The notes beneath the pieces were generated by a model. The model was not told where the DNA came from. It worked only from the letters and a program-made list of their open reading frames with translations, and did not search any database. Below are positions 58,772-64,000 of a DNA stretch of 64,000 nt, one piece after another (the first letter of the stretch is position 1; every line of letters begins with the position of its first letter). This DNA comes from Sphagnum magellanicum (taxonomy: Eukaryota > Streptophyta > Sphagnopsida > Sphagnales > Sphagnaceae). The stretch lies in contig CM038914.1 in the NCBI GenBank assembly GCA_021904315.1, positions 3,782,001-3,846,000 of the forward strand, in the 5' to 3' direction. The position numbers were made by a program, and so were the translations under genes.

Positions 58772-59023
58772 GAAGAGCAAGTAGTAGAGCTTGAAGAGAC
58801 ATTGAATACACAGCTTCTTCAATCGGATGAGCTCCAGCATGAAATGCCAACTACAACCAGTTCTGGTGACCCTGAGATCCATCACCACCAGCAAGCTCAT
58901 GAGTTGCATATTGTGAATGCAGAACTGCTAGCCAACACAGCAACAATAACAACAACAACAAATTGCATCACTGTTAGCAGCAGCCAGAGTAACAAATTAG
59001 GGTTTCAACTTCTTGCCAACTGA
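58772..59023 (+). CDS. Possible terminal exon of an unidentified plus-strand gene
   Basis: After a pyrimidine-rich tract and TTGTGTTGCAG, the plus frame is open for 83 codons to a TGA. It begins EEQVVELEETLNTQLLQSDE (coiled-coil-like), then has His- and Thr-rich segments. The composition is more gene-like than its surroundings. A usable donor (GTTGTAAGTGAG) lies at about 58609, but no convincing upstream exon was found and the family B repeat sits just before it. It may be an exon, a pseudogene fragment or chance. Confidence 0.25.
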   Translation, partial: EEQVVELEETLNTQLLQSDELQHEMPTTTSSGDPEIHHHQQAHELHIVNAELLANTATITTTTNCITVSSSQSNKLGFQLLAN

Positions 59024-60845
59024 TCACCAACCTTCTGCACCGCCAGCCATGAACAATGGGAAAGGGGTGGGATTCTCTTACTTGGCTTCTTGCTTCCCCA
59101 AAGGTCCCAATTAGGGACACAGGATTTAGCACATTGGGAGTCTTTCCATTTCCTTCCAGAGATGGCACAATCCTGCAATACAGAATTTTCAGTTTTAGGG
59201 CTTAGGATTCACAAGTGAAATAGACAGCAGGAACATATGATAACAGCTCTGACCTCCATAAGCTGAGCTGCAATGATAAAACCATTTTTCACTCCATTGA
59301 AGTAGCTAGCAACAACTGCCTAACTATTCTCTCCCAACAGCAATTTGAGATTGAAATAGTTCAAAAGTTACTAAGGATCTCCTTGACAGAAAACCTAGAG
59401 CTTAGTACTCTCCTACAACACACAATACTGGCCCACCTTTCATCATCAATCTCTGCTTCTAGACTCAGGTGGAGTGGTATGCAGGCCAGGGAGGGAGAAA
59501 GGAGTACAAAATCGTCAGGTAGCCAAACTGGATCAAGCAGACAAAAATGTTTCAAAGAAGATCACTCAAAATGTTTGTTCAAGAAACTGGAAACACGAGA
59601 AACAAGGTGGGCTCTGGAAGCCATTACCAGTATTGTGGGTGTTAGCACAATGCTTGCACTAGTTCCTACACCCAGTCTGTGCAGGAGGCATTGGTAACCA
59701 ACAGAGCTGCAATCAGTTGCTGCAAACACAAGGAAATGCTTTCAGTCAACAAGACAAACATGAGAGTTCTTAAGTATTTGGGAGAAGGAATACCAACCAA
59801 ATATCTAAGGACCAAGCAAGTTTGAGAGTGTAGGCTGACGATCAGCCATGAATCTGACAGCTGTGTTGGTATGCAGGTTCCATTTGGCAAGCACAACGTC
59901 ACACAACTTGAAGCCTTGGCATACAAGTACCAGTCCGAGCAGCATGGCCTTGAGAACCACAGCTCTATAGCTTGCAGTTGTCCAACTGTAAGTGTACTCT
60001 GTTCCTAAAGAGTTTGCCTTCTTCAAACAACAATCCCAAAAGCATATGGACTATTCAATTCGCATGAAATTTGGTAAATATGGGAAGTTCATTTGTACAG
60101 AGAAACACAGGTGGAGTGCTGAGGTCCATCATAACCCTTCACTTCCATACACAATTCTCCAAGTTGTAAAAAGAGAACCACCTGCATTTCTGTGAGAACC
60201 TCCAAAACATGATCACAATTAGTTCATTGTACACAAATTCTCCTTTCTTGATCTTTGGTGACCCAAACAGAAGAAATGTGAACATCATTGCTGAACCAAA
60301 TCTTGAAATGCAAGAGGAGATGAAAAAGGTTCTATCAGAGCCCCTGTAACCCCACCATGAAAATCAGCAGTATGTAGTAAGTCTGTAGGGCAATGAGAAA
60401 CAGGTAATGAATACCTTTGGACTTCATGACATTAATTTTCAATACAGTATCTCAGTCAATAGTTTAGCATGCTCTCTGAATTTGTATCTCTATCCAGTGC
60501 TACTCTGTACCACACTCCTGAAACAATGGTCACTTACTCCCAGTCTGAAGCAGACTTCCATGGCCTCAACAGGACTTAATGCAGTCTTACTGCCTAAAAT
60601 GCTGGGTCATTCCCATTTCCAAGGAGAAGGAAACTTCCTCCTCTAAGTTTTTTCCCAAGTCCTCACACATACTGAACAACTCATCAAGGAAACTTCCTCC
60701 TAACTTTTTGTCCAATTCCTCACCCATACCAAACAACTCATAAGTATTTTGATGGGCCAGACAACTCTGATCACAGTCTGTGGATTGGATTTGCAGCAAG
60801 TTATTGAGAACATATCTTACAAACCCTGATAGACCAAGAGCCCAC
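59024..60845. other. Unresolved mid-GC region downstream of the CNGC gene
   Basis: Base composition here resembles the nearby genes more than the AT-rich intergenic DNA, yet no conserved protein is visible on either strand. Short minus frames at 59805-60026 and 59666-59926 are hydrophobic and overlap. They could be exons of a poorly conserved or non-coding transcript, or a long CNGC 3' untranslated region. Confidence 0.35.
60625..60745. repeat. Two-copy ~60 bp tandem repeat after the CNGC stop codon
   Basis: The phrase aaacttcctcct - aagtttttt(c/g) - cc(a)a(g/t)tcctcac - catac - aacaactcat occurs twice in a row. It is read in an 88-codon minus frame beginning near the CNGC stop but in another phase, so it is probably untranslated. 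Confidence 0.7.
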
Positions 60846-63800
60846 CTACTCAAGAGAGAAATCAGGTTCAGTGGGCTTAGGAATGTTGGATATGCGTGTC
60901 ATCTCTGCCGCATGCATGGTCCGTAGCCTTTGAACTCCTTGCATTGCATTTGAGGCAAAGCGATGAGCCTTTAATGTGGCTCCAAGGCTTGGCTTGGTAA
61001 GCATTGCATCAGCCCCAGCAATTGCTGCCTGCAGATTCAGGTCTTCTTCCTTGCGCCGCAGCTCTGCAATCTTGCGTCTGCAGTAGCGTCGCCATGCAGC
61101 CTGGACAAAGCACGCTGCCCAAGTACGCCACTGATGTGAATAGTACCTGCAGCAAAAGAAAACAACCAGTTATGATGGAAGAATAAGGCAGCTTGCATCT
61201 TTGACATGGGTGATAAAGAATGATGAGTAAATGGGGTAGCTTTATATCAGGAACTCAACATTCTAAATGCGAGGCAGGCAGTCTCTCAACAGTCTCCACA
61301 ATAGAGACTGCCCTTATCTTACCCAGATTGGAAATGTGAAAGCTTAACAAGGTCCACAAATGGAGAGATCAAAAGCAGAAACCTGAACGTATGCTGCAAT
61401 TGCTTGCTATGCAAGCGCCGGAACTGACCAGCCACAAACTTGAGATCCTCAGCAAACAGCGCAAAGGCTTCCACCTCCACCAATGCCTTCACGGTACGAG
61501 TAGAGGTAGGAAGATTACTGCTAGGCTTGGGATCAAGAGCCCATGTAAGCAGCTCCTCTCCACAGAAATCTCCTGGTCCAAGAGTCCCAACATTCAAAAA
61601 GCCAGTACGACCACCATTTGTTGTTGCACTCTCCAATTTGCCCCTGATGATGAACAGCATTTCATTCACTGGATCTCCCTCACGGACTATGTATGTGCCC
61701 TCTGTGTTGAGAGCAGGCTTTAACCGCTCACACATAGCATCCAAGAGACTATCATCCATTTGATCAAACAATGGAACCTGAACAATACAAGGACAAACAA
61801 AACATTGTCCCATAAGTATGAAAAGTACTCCAACAAGCTAAATTGAGGAAACCAGATAGAGAAAATGCCCTGGGGAGGGGACACCAAGATGAGAACTAGA
61901 GTGCCATAACCATAACAACCACCAAAAGAAATCAAGCATACCCGTCGGACAAGATCCAAACACAGATGGCGTTTAATATCTCGCCGAAGATCCAATGGGA
62001 GGCTCTGCACAAGGACCTCTTCATCTACTCCCCGGGTTGCCACCCACTTGTACTGGTCAAAACGCCGGACACGCTCCACTATCTCACGGGGTAGTTGTCG
62101 ATGCTTCATCCACTGCTCTGTGTCACGTCTTTTTACTCTCATCTCTTCAAGCCTCAGTGTAAGAGATTGTAGATACGTCTAGCAAACAACAGCAAACAAC
62201 ATTTATGGTGCTCTGTCAGCAACATGTGGGTGACTCCCTCCAGTAGGCAATCCCTTTTTTCCTCTCACAAGTCTGTCCAAACTTGTTATGTACATTACAG
62301 TCACAATGCAAAAGTTAACAGCTCCCTAAAAAGAAAACATCATGCAAAATGAAACTGACCGAGATTGGTAGCTCACCTGCATATTCCCAATAAGGAAGGC
62401 AAAGAGGAGCAAGCCCACAATGATGATACAGATAGTGAAGATGATTTCCCATATATAGGTGCTCACTGACCAGGTTTGTGTCAGGGAACTGCAGAGACAA
62501 TTGAGCCCAAATAACACCAAAGTCAGAAATTGGAGACTGATCAACCAATCACCTGCTGATGGCAAAGGCAACACTCCAAAGCATGAAAACTAGCTCAATC
62601 AATTATAACAACAGCTGCTCTACTAAGAAATGGCAAGGTACTACTCACCTCAAGCTCAACAAACCCATCCACACACAATAAAAGTACTTCTCCATGAACT
62701 CTATGGATGATGTCGTTATGTTGTAATTAAGAGCATCTACATAGATACCGAAGTTGAAGTAGTTGTTGTTGTTGGCTGTATCACAATTAGTGCTGATATT
62801 TGTAATGCTCATCCAACTAGCCCGATTAGCAGCAAGAAGATACGATGGATGAAGTGAACTACAATCAAAGAATGCATCGGTACAATTGGCCTCGTTTGGG
62901 CATAAATTCTTCCAGCATGTGACTTGGCGATCAACTGCCAGCAAGTACCAGCATGCTCCTACTACCTGCAGGTAGGATGCTGTCAGATGATGAGTCTCTC
63001 ATCCTGTATGTAATAATTCCTCCATCATACAATTTCTGTGATTTTTTACGACTCATGTCTACCTGGGGAAATGGGTGAGAGAACAGAAGAGGACTTACAT
63101 GGCTGGCAAGTAAATACAGCAGTAAATTAAAAGCAGCGCCTGCCCAAGCAGTTTCCAGCAGCACCCCTGTATTCCTAACCATTTGAGATGTCAAAGGGAA
63201 GATTCGAAACAGGCGGGGAAGATACTGGAAAAAGACAATGAAGCCTAGAATGTTCTTGGTGGCAAGTGCAGTTTTGCCAACCATTCTCGGTGTAATGATC
63301 CATATAACCAGCTGCATTCCAACACCCAATGAACAATTTGACAGGGTTAGGACATGTAAACTTGTGCCTCAGTCAATCACATGGAAATTATAAACAGCCA
63401 TCCACCCCAACCCTCTCTAGAGTAGAAAAAACTGCTCTCCTAAAGTCAAAAGTCATTGTGTAGTAGTACCTGGGGAAGAGGTAGTAGGGCCACAAAGTCC
63501 AGCCAAAAATCCTTCTTCAAGTACCGAATAGCAATTTGATGGGGATCCACCACAAGCTCGCCTCGGCCAAATACCCGAGATGAAGGTGCAATGAATGCTG
63601 TGCGGAATTGAAGAGCCATGTGAATCAAGTAGAGAAAATCGGTGGTGGTGCGAAAGACTGTTACTGATATAGCCAGTTTCCTGGAGATTCTGATGCATGT
63701 TCCGACACCACCAACAGCTTGTGAAGTATCAACAACTGGAAGGAAATAGAAGAGGGGATCTACGAAAATAGCAACTAAACACGAGAGAACAAAAAACTTG

Positions 63801-64000
63801 TTCCACTGTTGGCAAAATCGGCTGCGTGGATCGAGTATCTTGATCTGGGATCCACCATCAAAATCCTCCGAGTAAACCCTTGAAGAACCGAGGCGTAATG
63901 ATCTCCCTACACTCCTAAGCCCTCTTGAGCCCTTCTGCCATCCCCATTGGAAGACTGAGGATGATGAACTTTCCAGTCCTTCCACACGAAGCGGTTTCCT
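60846..64000 (-). CDS. Cyclic nucleotide-gated cation channel (5' end outside window)
   Basis: Seven exons are visible (64000-63470, 63311-63099, 62965-62649, 62488-62377, 62178-61942, 61777-61383, 61146-60846), joined in phase to 701 codons, with introns of 133-236 bp. Segments S1 (WNKFFVLSCLVAIFVDPLFY) to S6 (LLLFAFLIGNMQ), a pore loop, and the C-linker RQLPREIVERVRRF are followed by the cyclic-nucleotide-binding domain (PGDFCGEELLTWAL, VEVEAFALFAEDL: the plant CNGC signature). A calmodulin-binding IQ region (FVQAAWRRY) and the tail PKPTEPDFS end the protein. It resembles groups I-III, near CNGC15-like proteins, judged from memory. Such channels pass Ca2+ and other cations across plasma or nuclear membranes. 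At the filter the sequence is SSLTQTW where LSTLGQN is usual. The start codon and part of the cytosolic N-terminus lie beyond the edge. Confidence 0.95.

Noticed and set aside
1..64000. CRISPR arrays, bacterial operons, prophage or viral genes
   Set aside because: No regularly spaced direct repeats with unique spacers, no prokaryotic gene layout and no viral proteins were seen.
1..64000. Intact LTR retrotransposons
   Set aside because: No long direct terminal repeats, primer-binding site or gag-pol frame was found.

Overview
This window is nuclear DNA of a land plant. It has spliced plant genes with short introns (about 110-410 bp, plus one inferred 917 bp intron), long AT-rich gene-poor tracts, and a decayed island of mitochondrial and plastid DNA. 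The mitochondrial part suggests the lineage. The nad4 3' end lies directly upstream of nad2 on the same strand. nad2 exon 1 is exactly 156 nt and is followed by a group II intron. The vascular-plant introns nad2 i542 and i709 and nad4 i976 and i1399 are all absent. As I recall intron distributions, this fits a moss-like (bryophyte) donor. It is an inference, because the island could be old or rearranged.

Layout. Positions 1-2667 (minus): an acidic, internally repeated protein of unknown function that runs off the left edge. 7633-10432 (minus): a CRINKLY4-related receptor kinase with two exons. 10.4-12.8 kb: its upstream region, a CT-rich GC island, a CATCCA minisatellite and one copy of a dispersed repeat. 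12.8-22 kb: AT-rich DNA with a TTA-flanked MITE and simple repeats. 22-32.5 kb: mitochondrial-derived pieces (trnM, a group II intron reverse transcriptase fossil, nad2, nad4), interrupted by a 2.77 kb CACTA element with a TTC target duplication. 32.7-37.3 kb: plastid-derived DNA (trnT-GGU, ndhB with its intron, trnL-CAA). 37.3-45.4 kb: AT-rich DNA with a hAT transposase fossil. 46299-47459 (plus): an uninterrupted rhomboid-protease gene. 48588-53073 (minus): a cytosolic HSP90 gene with 12 coding exons and a heat-shock element upstream. 53.7-58.2 kb: AT-rich DNA. 58.2-60.8 kb: a second copy of the dispersed repeat, an exon-like block and unresolved mid-GC sequence. 60846 to the right edge (minus): a cyclic nucleotide-gated channel (CNGC) whose 5' end lies outside the window.

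The live genes are independent nuclear loci: surface signalling (receptor kinase), membrane proteolysis (rhomboid), protein folding (HSP90) and cation transport (CNGC). They do not form an operon or a recognisable functional cluster. The most unusual points are the altered CNGC pore motif (TQT where GQN is usual), the mitochondrial/plastid composite with a datable transposon inside it, the duplicated splice donor in HSP90 intron 1, and the 427-codon internal repeat of the acidic protein. I saw no clear evidence of a wholly new multi-gene system.
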